From positions 1 through 29,700 of the IMG/VR virus record IMGVR_UViG_3300049733_000035: 29,700 nucleotides of DNA. The stretch is one strand, 5' to 3'. Position numbers and translations under genes: made by a program. Below are positions 23,625-29,060 of the stretch, in pieces; within the stretch, counting starts at the first letter, position 1, and every line of letters begins with the position of its first letter. This stretch comes from a virus. The notes under the pieces are model-generated. The model saw nothing but the letters and a program-made list of their open reading frames with translations, did no database searches and was not told where the DNA came from.

Positions 23625-23626
23625 TG

Positions 23627-23929
23627 ATGCCTACAAGAATAGAGCCAGAGTCTTTTAGAGAGGTAGCTATACTTCTTGAAAACTTGCGTGAAGCTATTAT
23701 TAACGTACGAACAGATCATACCGATCTGAAGACAGAACTTTCTGTAGATATCGCTACCGTTAAGACTGAACTTACTGATAAGATAGATAAGATCACAGAA
23801 ATGTTGGAGGAAGATAGAAGGAAAGAAGAGATGGCTAAGACTCAACGAACCTTCCTTATCATTTCTGCCTTTATCGGTCCTCTTGTTGTTTCATTTTTCG
23901 TTAACGCTGCGGGGATTGGAAAACTATGA
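23627..23929 (+). CDS. XhlA-like membrane protein of the lysis cassette, 100 aa
   Basis: ATG at 23627 lies 2 bases after the previous stop and is preferred over the in-frame TTG at 23594. The N-terminal 70 residues are a charged helical or coiled-coil region (REAIINVRTDHTDLKTELSVDIATVKTELTDKIDKITEMLEED), and residues 75-93 (TFLIISAFIGPLVVSFFVN) form one membrane segment at the C-terminal end. This is the plan of XhlA-type proteins, which assist holins. The stop overlaps the holin start (ATGA). A second holin is the alternative. Confidence 0.7.
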   Translation: MPTRIEPESFREVAILLENLREAIINVRTDHTDLKTELSVDIATVKTELTDKIDKITEMLEEDRRKEEMAKTQRTFLIISAFIGPLVVSFFVNAAGIGKL

Positions 23930-24156
23930 CGAAACTCACTTTTACTAAGGAACCTGTAGCTTATATAGGTCTTGCTATTCTTATCTTGCAGATTCTACAG
24001 GCGATATATAAGGGACAGCCTCTTGAGGGTTTTTCTGATTCACTCCTTACTATCGGCGGGACCATTATTACGCGACAGCTCGTAACCCCTGCCATTGGTA
24101 AGACTAAGCGCCAGTTTGAGATGGACCCTGTAGAGGAGACTGACCCTCATGCCTAA
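23926..24156 (+). CDS. holin, 76 aa
   Basis: Holins make the membrane lesions that let the endolysin reach the wall. Residues 10-29 (PVAYIGLAILILQILQAIYK) form a first membrane segment, and 36-57 (FSDSLLTIGGTIITRQLVTPAI) a weaker second one, followed by a charged tail ending VEETDPHA. The pattern E-P-V-x-x-x-G segment, short loop, then T-R-x-x-V-T-P is shared with many actinophage holins. It sits between the XhlA-like gene and the endolysin, overlapping both by a few bases. Confidence 0.82.
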   Translation: MTKLTFTKEPVAYIGLAILILQILQAIYKGQPLEGFSDSLLTIGGTIITRQLVTPAIGKTKRQFEMDPVEETDPHA

Positions 24157-25051
24157 CATGTGGATGCCCGGAGCTATTAAGTACGACCTTGGTGTAAGGG
24201 CTAGAGGTGAGTGTGACTCTAGCGCTGCACCTAAGGCTATTGCACATATCACGTGGGATCGTAATGCTACTAAGAATAAGCCTCAACTTCTTGTACCTTT
24301 CAGTAACCTTGTTAATTACTTTACTGGTGATGGTAAGGGTAAGTCATCACACCTGCTTTGGAATCCGTTTACTGGGCAGGTAGGTCAGTTCTTTCCTGCG
24401 GATTCACGTAGTATGAGCCTGGTAGATTTGTCTGGAGGAATTAGGACTAATCGCGCCGGTAAGTACGTTATTCAGATCGAAGCTCTGTTCTTTCCTTGGT
24501 GTATGATTAATGGTAAGGTTTATGAGAAACTTACTGATACTCCCTGTAAGGGTTGGGGAGCTATTCAGGAATGGACTGAAAGTCTGGGAATAGCTTCAAT
24601 TTGGCCAGGCGGTAAGCCTAATGGCTATAGCCGGGACACAGTTAGCGCGAGCTTCTTTAATTCTCATAGTGGCTGGTACGGACATAATCAGGTCCCGGAG
24701 AACACCCATACTGACCCCGGTTATTGGCCTAACTTCATCAAGAATGACGGTGGAGATAAACCCCAGGGCGTAACTGGTAGCACAATAGTTAACGTTCCTG
24801 CTTTCCCTGGACGTCAGTTCTTTGTCGTTGGGGCCAATAACAAGTACGTTACTGAAGTAGATAAGAACCTAATTCGTTTGGGCTTCACTAAGCACAACGA
24901 CGGTAATGGTTACCAGGCCGGTCCTCGCTATACGACTTATACAAAGTCCAACGTTGCCGACTTCCAGAGGTCAAGGGGTTGGTCTGGAAGTGACGCAGAT
25001 GGGCTTGTAGGGCCTCAGACATGGCATGATTTGTTTACGGTTAAGCATTAA
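24149..25051 (+). CDS. endolysin: amidase-type domain plus wall-binding domain, 300 aa
   Basis: This enzyme degrades the host wall at lysis. The N-terminal domain (about 10-200) has the landmarks of zinc N-acetylmuramoyl-L-alanine amidases: IAHITWD (His33) and GHNQVPENTHTDPGYWP, with likely ligands His179 or His187 and Asp189. The C-terminal domain (about 219-296) begins FPGRQFFVVGANNKYVTEVDKNLIRLGF and ends with the peptidoglycan-binding section VADFQRSRGWSGSDADGLVGPQTWHDLF. This C-terminal domain is typical of Streptomyces phage lysins and is the best host clue here. No signal peptide is present, in keeping with holin-dependent release. A terminator follows. Confidence 0.9.
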   Translation: MPNMWMPGAIKYDLGVRARGECDSSAAPKAIAHITWDRNATKNKPQLLVPFSNLVNYFTGDGKGKSSHLLWNPFTGQVGQFFPADSRSMSLVDLSGGIRTNRAGKYVIQIEALFFPWCMINGKVYEKLTDTPCKGWGAIQEWTESLGIASIWPGGKPNGYSRDTVSASFFNSHSGWYGHNQVPENTHTDPGYWPNFIKNDGGDKPQGVTGSTIVNVPAFPGRQFFVVGANNKYVTEVDKNLIRLGFTKHNDGNGYQAGPRYTTYTKSNVADFQRSRGWSGSDADGLVGPQTWHDLFTVKH

Positions 25052-25061
25052 ATACATAGAC

Positions 25062-25109
25062 AAAAACCCTATGGCATGTGCAACAAAAGCACTTGACATA
25101 GGGTTTTTT
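25062..25109 (+). terminator. terminator at end of the late block
   Basis: AAAAACCCTATG (25062-25073) and CATAGGGTTTTT (25097-25108) form a 12-bp stem followed by a T run; the 23-base loop can form a small inner GTGC/GCAC pairing. Its right arm overlaps the -35 box of the whiB promoter. It lacks the dispersed CCTGTAG motif seen in the other two terminators. Confidence 0.9.
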
Positions 25110-25120
25110 AGTACTAAAAT
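25093..25120 (+). promoter_or_regulatory. promoter of the whiB-like gene (leaderless)
   Basis: A perfect TTGACA (25093-25098) and TAAAAT (25115-25120) are separated by 16 bases. The ATG begins 6 bases after the -10 box, where the transcript should start, and there is no ribosome-binding site, so the mRNA is probably leaderless. The -35 box overlaps the right arm of the preceding terminator. Confidence 0.75.
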
Positions 25121-25126
25121 AGGTCT

Positions 25127-25414
25127 ATGGGGACCGCTATAGACCCCTTTGCGTGGAAAACGCTAGCAGCATGCAAGGGGAAGAAGACAGCACTATTTTT
25201 CGAGGAACACGCTAGACAAGGATATACAACGATATGTCCTGAATGTCCTGTTAAAGATATGTGTTTGGAGACGGCTCTACTATATAATCTTGAAGGTGTC
25301 TGGGGCGGTATGTCTGATAGGCAGCGAAATAGAAAATTCAGCAAAGAATATCGTGAATCACTACGTGATGATGCCATAGAATCGGGTACCTTTGTTCCTG
25401 GACTAAAGCTTTAG
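25127..25414 (+). CDS. WhiB-family iron-sulfur regulator, 95 aa
   Basis: WhiB-like proteins hold a 4Fe-4S cluster and regulate transcription, usually by binding the main sigma factor. Four Cys in the family layout are visible: Cys16, then CPECPVKDMC (Cys37, Cys40, Cys46), followed by the GVWGG turn (57-61) and a basic RQRNRKFSK tail. All landmarks are intact. The gene has its own consensus-like promoter overlapping the late terminator and is probably leaderless, so it is likely expressed early and independently of the late block. Phage WhiB proteins are known in mycobacteriophage TM4, where one interferes with a host WhiB and blocks septation. That role here is inference. Confidence 0.95.
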   Translation: MGTAIDPFAWKTLAACKGKKTALFFEEHARQGYTTICPECPVKDMCLETALLYNLEGVWGGMSDRQRNRKFSKEYRESLRDDAIESGTFVPGLKL

Positions 25415-25425
25415 ATAAATAAGAA

Positions 25426-25461
25426 AACCCCCTGTAGAGGGTCAAGACTCTACAGGGGGTT
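25426..25461. terminator. two-way terminator between convergent blocks
   Basis: AACCCCCTGTAGAG (25426-25439) and CTCTACAGGGGGTT (25448-25461) form a perfect 14-bp stem with an 8-base loop, with T-rich sequence on both sides. It lies between the rightward whiB-like gene and the end of the leftward block. The core of the stem is two facing copies of CCTGTAGA. Confidence 0.88.
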
Positions 25462-25470
25462 ACTTTTACT

Positions 25471-25599
25471 TTACTTGCCTTCTCGCAAACCAGAAACTAG
25501 CTCACAGGGCTTACAAACATTTACCCAATGACCAGGTGAGATTTCGTGTTTAATAGTTTCTTCTTTTTCTTCTCCACAAGCCCAGCACTTTTTAGTCAT
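25471..25599 (-). CDS. zinc-ribbon microprotein, 42 aa
   Basis: Reading leftward, the product starts MTKKCWACGEEKEE and has a second pair in WVNVCKPCELV: CxxC-x20-CxxC, a small zinc ribbon. AGAAGG lies about 10 bases before the ATG. The ATG overlaps the stop of the previous gene by 8 bases, and the gene ends 10 bases before the two-way terminator, so it is the last gene of the leftward block. The layout resembles the 43-aa ribbon at 2626-2757, though the sequences differ. The function is unknown. Confidence 0.7.
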   Translation of the reverse strand: MTKKCWACGEEKEETIKHEISPGHWVNVCKPCELVSGLREGK

Positions 25600-25996
25600 C
25601 TTCTATAACCTTCTTTGCAGCTTCTAGAGCAGCAGGTCCTACAATCTTGGGAATCTTATTTCCCCAGCGCTCACTATCGGTTCGTCCTACAGGGTTCCAA
25701 TCAATCCCCAAACGTTCGAGCGCGTTAGCTCGGCAGAGTTCTGAACAATACTGGACAGCGACATAGGTACTAGAGAAAGGTAGTTCACACTCTTTACAAA
25801 TCTTATCTTTAAAACCAGCTCCCTTACCCTGTACATAATAGAGAACTGATTCAGCCTCAAGCTGTCGCCTAAGACCAGCCTCGGCACTTTGTTCAGGTGT
25901 AGGAATACTGATAGCGCTAAGATCGATACCTAGAATTTTAGCGGATGCTTCAAGTTTAGCTTTAGTAAGACGGCTAGATTTACGACGAGGTGGCAT
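25592..25996 (-). CDS. zinc-finger protein of the replication block, 134 aa
   Basis: The N-terminus is basic (MPPRRKSSRLTKAKLEASAKILGI), followed by a helical acidic section. Residues 67-90 hold ICKECELPFSSTYVAVQYCSELCRANALERLGIDW, with four Cys as in the small zinc fingers that many actinophages encode near replication genes (CxxC, then YCS-x-x-CR and L-x-x-x-G-I-D-W). DNA binding is inferred from the basic start and finger. Its neighbours are the zinc microprotein and a 60-aa protein. Confidence 0.82.
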   Translation of the reverse strand: MPPRRKSSRLTKAKLEASAKILGIDLSAISIPTPEQSAEAGLRRQLEAESVLYYVQGKGAGFKDKICKECELPFSSTYVAVQYCSELCRANALERLGIDWNPVGRTDSERWGNKIPKIVGPAALEAAKKVIEDD

Positions 25997-25998
25997 AT

Positions 25999-26181
25999 TT
26001 ACAACTCTACTTCGATGTTGGTCATGTCATTTACCAATTTCTTAGCTTCTTTAATTAGATTTTCTTTTTGTCCATCATTACAGTCATCCCATTTATTTGA
26101 AGAAATAATAGCTAGGATTGATTGTAGAGCAATATACTCCTCATAAGAAACAGTGAATGTGACTTCTAGTTTTGTTTGCAT
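25999..26181 (-). CDS. hypothetical protein, 60 aa
   Basis: The small product begins with a beta-like section (MQTKLEVTFTVSYEEYIALQ) followed by helices (NLIKEAKKLVNDMTNIEVEL). It has one base between it and the resolvase upstream and two bases before the zinc-finger gene downstream, so it is part of the tight leftward operon. There is no clear ribosome-binding site beyond a weak purine run. The function is unknown. Confidence 0.7.
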   Translation of the reverse strand: MQTKLEVTFTVSYEEYIALQSILAIISSNKWDDCNDGQKENLIKEAKKLVNDMTNIEVEL

Positions 26182-26182
26182 A

Positions 26183-26635
26183 TTAAAGATCCAATACAGG
26201 GTGACGACGAAGCTTGTTATTAATTAGCCAGTAAACGCCATGAGCGTAAGCTGAATTCTGATCAGGAGTATGTTTCTTAGGATTATAAGGTACTTGAGCC
26301 CATTTACAAGCTTGAGACAAAATAGAAGAGGGTTGTGTATGTAGTGGTACATCCATTATCTGAGCCGCCAACTCAACAGCTCCATAAGCGCGGGAGGCTG
26401 GCATATCTGAACCTGATTGTTCAAGAGCTTTATCTTTACGCAGCCAGAAGCCTTCAATAATAAAAGCTTCTACAGGCTCATAGGTATTGGTAAAAGGAAG
26501 CTGGGACTGTTTGATGTGAATACCTAGATAAGCTCTGAGGTCCTTTTCCTGTAGAACGCCTTTGCTTCTGTCCGATCCATCATTATTAAATGTTGCAACG
26601 CCACAGCGTTTACCTGGATCGATTGCTACATACAT
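26183..26635 (-). CDS. RuvC-like Holliday junction resolvase, 150 aa
   Basis: This would resolve branched DNA formed during replication and recombination before packaging. The start MYVAIDPGKRCGVATF carries the first catalytic Asp (DPG-x-x-x-G), AFIIEGFWLRKD the Glu, and HTPDQNSAYAHGVYWL the C-terminal Asp of the RNase H-like fold. Its length is typical. ATG at 26635 puts the first strand at the usual distance; an in-frame TTG at 26644 is nearer to AGGGAAG and is an alternative. The gene overlaps the zinc-ribbon ORF before it by 26 bases. Confidence 0.82.
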   Translation of the reverse strand: MYVAIDPGKRCGVATFNNDGSDRSKGVLQEKDLRAYLGIHIKQSQLPFTNTYEPVEAFIIEGFWLRKDKALEQSGSDMPASRAYGAVELAAQIMDVPLHTQPSSILSQACKWAQVPYNPKKHTPDQNSAYAHGVYWLINNKLRRHPVLDL

Positions 26636-26819
26636 TTCGCTCAATCTTCCCTAGCTTTTTGCAGTTTTTACACCATGTCAAGGTGATGTCGGGGAAATTG
26701 AAACTTTTCTTATCAAAGTAGTCTAGAGGATTTCCACAATCACTACAATCAGGCAGTGAGTCCCCAAAATTCAGACTCGACGTTGAAATTGACCCCAAAG
26801 TCCTTCTCCCTCTTAACAT
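26610..26819 (-). CDS. putative zinc-ribbon protein overlapping polymerase 3' end, up to 69 aa
   Basis: The ORF overlaps the end of the polymerase gene by 71 bases in another frame and the resolvase start by 26 bases. Its unique part has two Cys pairs, PDCSDCGNPLDYF and TWCKNCKKLGK, a clear zinc-ribbon layout. AAGGAG lies 10 bases before the ATG at 26819; TTG at 26798 would give a shorter product. The long overlap lowers certainty about the start, but the Cys pattern in the unique region supports a real gene. DNA or RNA binding is possible. Confidence 0.55.
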   Translation of the reverse strand: MLRGRRTLGSISTSSLNFGDSLPDCSDCGNPLDYFDKKSFNFPDITLTWCKNCKKLGKIERNVCSNRSR

Positions 26820-27966
26820 CTTGCATAAGCTCCTTAATCATCGGTTCAAAGTAATCGACCTTGTTTTCCTTGATTTCAAAGAGAACTGAGTCATGAACCT
26901 GTAGAAGCATACGACACTCTGAATTATCCAACTCCTTAAACAGTCGGATCATGGCGCTGAATACAATCTCAGCTCCACCACCCTGAATAAGAGAATTGAA
27001 AGCCTTATGAGTTTCAGACCGGTAATCAAACCTACGACGACGACCGGTCCAGTAGTTAATATAGAGTTCACGGTAAGCTTTATCGTTGACGCGTTTAGCT
27101 AGATTGACGATATCGTCATGGCTAGCTTCCCACTCTGCGATGAATTTAAGAGCTTCCTGAGGATCTCCGCCAAGTAGATAAGCAATCTTAGCCTGTTGCG
27201 CTCCAAACATTTTGGCATAAGTAATAGTCTTACAGCCCTGTCGAGGAAGATCTAGTTCCTTAGACATCATAGTGAAAACGTCTGGAAACTTTCCTGTCTC
27301 ATCTGGAGGAGAGTTGAATACTTCAAGCCAGTTTCGCTGTGCAGCATAAGCGCTTGCCAGTCGCAATTCCAACTGCGAATAGTCAACGTTGAGTAGAACA
27401 TATCCAGATTTTGCGATGAACACCTGCTTAAGCTTACCATTCCAGCGCTTTTCTGATTCTTTCGGGATCTGTTGTAGATTAGGCTGTCTACAAGATAGAC
27501 GCCCGGTTTTTGTGCCATGAAGCCAGTAATTAGGTCGCAATCGTCCATCAGGGGAGAGGAGTTCCAAGTAAGGTTTATAATTAGATGAAACAGTTTTCTG
27601 CCACCCACGGTATTCCAAGACCAGCTTGGCTGTATTTCCGAATTCATCAACACGAGCCTCCAACATTTCATCATATTCAGCCATAGCATCCTTATTAAAG
27701 GACGGCTTACCACTTGGAGTTCTAGCTACTACAGGCATCTCCATTTTCTTAATAAGAAGTTCTTCAAGATCCTTAGGTGAGCTAGGTTTAAATCCTCCCA
27801 ATTCTCGCTGAATTTGAATCATTCGACCAGTACCAATGGCAGCTTCACGCTTAGCCATCTCCTGGTCAATTAGTACACCACGGTTTTCCATAGCCATTAG
27901 TACTTTCATTTTTTCACACTCACGATCCCATAGATTAGGAATCGTCGATGGGGGAGTGAAGGCCAT
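26749..27966 (-). CDS. family A DNA polymerase, polymerase domain only, 405 aa
   Basis: This is the replicative polymerase. Motif A is LLNVDYSQLELRLASAYA (Asp195), motif B is RQGCKTITYAKMFG (Arg242, Lys246) and motif C is LLQVHDSVLFEI (His358-Asp359). The thumb and TGRLSCRQPNLQQIP are also typical. There is no 3'-5' exonuclease domain; a separate exonuclease lies 470 bases upstream in the operon. In the O helix the position equal to Klenow Phe762 is Tyr250, as in T7 polymerase, and the one equal to Tyr766 is Phe254. GAGGATAA stands upstream of the ATG, which follows the previous stop directly. Confidence 0.93.
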   Translation of the reverse strand: MAFTPPSTIPNLWDRECEKMKVLMAMENRGVLIDQEMAKREAAIGTGRMIQIQRELGGFKPSSPKDLEELLIKKMEMPVVARTPSGKPSFNKDAMAEYDEMLEARVDEFGNTAKLVLEYRGWQKTVSSNYKPYLELLSPDGRLRPNYWLHGTKTGRLSCRQPNLQQIPKESEKRWNGKLKQVFIAKSGYVLLNVDYSQLELRLASAYAAQRNWLEVFNSPPDETGKFPDVFTMMSKELDLPRQGCKTITYAKMFGAQQAKIAYLLGGDPQEALKFIAEWEASHDDIVNLAKRVNDKAYRELYINYWTGRRRRFDYRSETHKAFNSLIQGGGAEIVFSAMIRLFKELDNSECRMLLQVHDSVLFEIKENKVDYFEPMIKELMQDVKREKDFGVNFNVESEFWGLTA

Positions 27967-28203
27967 TTAAGACTTATCCTCCGAAAAGCCCATCATAGCC
28001 CATAGTTCTTTCTTCAACTTATTTTGAAGATCACTAGAGCTACTTTCATCAGCAATACGTACCACAATTGAATAAGAACCATTGCTAAGGTTTAGCAATT
28101 CTTCTCGCGCGTCAATAGCAGCTTGTGGAGTTGACCAAACACTCTCAATAGGTCCATGTGTCTGGCCACTAACAATAATATATACTGCAATTTTATCACT
28201 CAT
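27967..28203 (-). CDS. hypothetical protein between exonuclease and polymerase, 78 aa
   Basis: ATG at 28203 (MSDKIAVYIIVSGQTHGPIES) is preferred because GGGGGA lies 5 bases upstream and it overlaps the previous stop. The product is alpha/beta in pattern: two short strands, a helix (TPQAAIDAREELLNLS), a strand (SYSIVVRIAD) and a C-terminal helix. The family is not recognised. Its place between exonuclease and polymerase suggests a replication role, perhaps linking the two split subunits, but this is a guess. Confidence 0.72.
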   Translation of the reverse strand: MSDKIAVYIIVSGQTHGPIESVWSTPQAAIDAREELLNLSNGSYSIVVRIADESSSSDLQNKLKKELWAMMGFSEDKS

Positions 28204-28471
28204 GAAATCCCCCACAGCATTTACATGCATCTATAAACATGTCAACGGCAAATTTTTCTAGATCCTGTAGAAGCTTAGTTAGATTTTCGTCTTGTTCTAC
28301 AGTAAACCACTCTTCACGTAGAAACTTGATAAGTGTCAGAACTTCGCGCTCATTGACAATAAAAGGTTGATATCCGGGAGGTAGTTTAATAACTACTTCA
28401 TCAGGATCGTATACCTCTACAGGGATGAGCTTTTCTTGTTTATCTTCCTGTTTTCTTTTCCACAGGCCCAT
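28196..28471 (-). CDS. hypothetical acidic protein with CxCC tail, 91 aa
   Basis: ATG at 28471 (MGLWKRKQEDKQE) is the most likely start; TTG at 28489 is also in frame. The N-terminus is basic, then acidic and helical (EREVLTLIKFLREEWFTVEQDENLTKLLQDLEKFAVDMFIDA). The last residues are CKCCGGFHE, three Cys and a His that may bind metal. It overlaps both the exonuclease gene and the following gene, so it is firmly within the operon. The function is unknown. Confidence 0.7.
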   Translation of the reverse strand: MGLWKRKQEDKQEKLIPVEVYDPDEVVIKLPPGYQPFIVNEREVLTLIKFLREEWFTVEQDENLTKLLQDLEKFAVDMFIDACKCCGGFHE

Positions 28472-29060
28472 CAAAGCCAGCTTCCACAAAGAAAGGATAG
28501 ATTAGATTGAAGAGCATACGTGTACGGATAGCATCTTCAGTGGCGTATTTAGACATCGCGCGAGCTGGAAAGTCAGGTGACCACCCGTAAATATTGAACA
28601 TAGCTTGCCATACTGGATCTTTTACCTTACCATCTGGTAGATGTAGCTCATTCTTGATAAGCCAATCCAATCCCTTAGGCTTATTCTCATTGAGCATATG
28701 ACACATGATCATAGTGCAGTAAAAAGGTATGTCAAAAACATCCAAACCAGCAGTAGCCAGGCTAGGGATATCAAACTTAGCATTATGATAACCAAGCCTG
28801 CGACGACTTTTGATGATATTGAATAGTATTGTCTTCTGAGCATCTGGAATGTTATCTTCTGTATGAGCTACAGGAAAATAGGCGCCTTTAATCTCTCCCT
28901 TATACTCAGCTGCAATAGAGATACCGATACAAAAACCACGACCATCTCTGATATCTTCAGCATTAGTCTCGGTATCGATAACAAGAAACGGATCAGCCAG
29001 CGCGCAGCTAAGAGTAGCAGATCGCTGTTTCTGTAGCTCTTCGTTAGAAATCAAATCCAC
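28440..29060 (-). CDS. 3'-5' exonuclease (DEDD type), separate from the polymerase, 206 aa
   Basis: This supplies proofreading-type exonuclease activity. Motif I is VIDTETN (Asp29, Glu31), motif II is YHNAKFDIPS (Asn93, Asp97) and motif III is KYATEDA (Tyr172, Asp176), the set found in PolA-linked exonucleases. GTG at 29060 is chosen because AAGGAG lies 7 bases upstream; an upstream GTG at 29087 is in frame. In T7 and most PolA phages this domain is fused to the polymerase, but here two small genes lie between. It overlaps the ATPase gene before it by 17 bases. Confidence 0.88.
   Translation of the reverse strand: MDLISNEELQKQRSATLSCALADPFLVIDTETNAEDIRDGRGFCIGISIAAEYKGEIKGAYFPVAHTEDNIPDAQKTILFNIIKSRRRLGYHNAKFDIPSLATAGLDVFDIPFYCTMIMCHMLNENKPKGLDWLIKNELHLPDGKVKDPVWQAMFNIYGWSPDFPARAMSKYATEDAIRTRMLFNLIYPFFVEAGFDGPVEKKTGR

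Larger units (their letters stand above)
1165..28874. repeat. dispersed 7-mer CCTGTAG / CTACAGG, about 57 copies
   Basis: By eye I count 26 CCTGTAG and 31 CTACAGG in the window, against 3-4 expected for both strands at this composition. The eighth base is most often A (CCTGTAGA), and about 16 copies extend to CCCCTGTAG. Examples: 1165, 2327, 2816, 5608 and 5617 (9 apart), 10147, 10236, 12251, 12271, 12293, 13364, 13398, 15190, 16829, 18552, 18738 and 18750 (12 apart), 19272, 21711, 22264, 22291, 23229, 24127, 25431, 26548, 26898 and 28264. Copies lie in genes on both strands, in several reading frames, and in terminators. The copies have no regular spacing. None is seen in 1-1164. Confidence 0.85.

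Noticed and set aside
23594-23626. Longer TTG-started form of the XhlA-like protein
   Set aside because: The extra residues lie within the transglycosylase gene, and ATG at 23627 directly follows its stop, which is the usual arrangement here.
25114-25377. 87-aa antisense ORF over the whiB-like gene
   Set aside because: The WhiB signature on the plus strand is complete; the antisense frame has no recognisable features.
1165-28874. CRISPR array or tandem repeats as explanation of the repeated CCTGTAG motif
   Set aside because: Copies are short, irregularly spaced and mostly inside genes; there are no spacer-repeat units.
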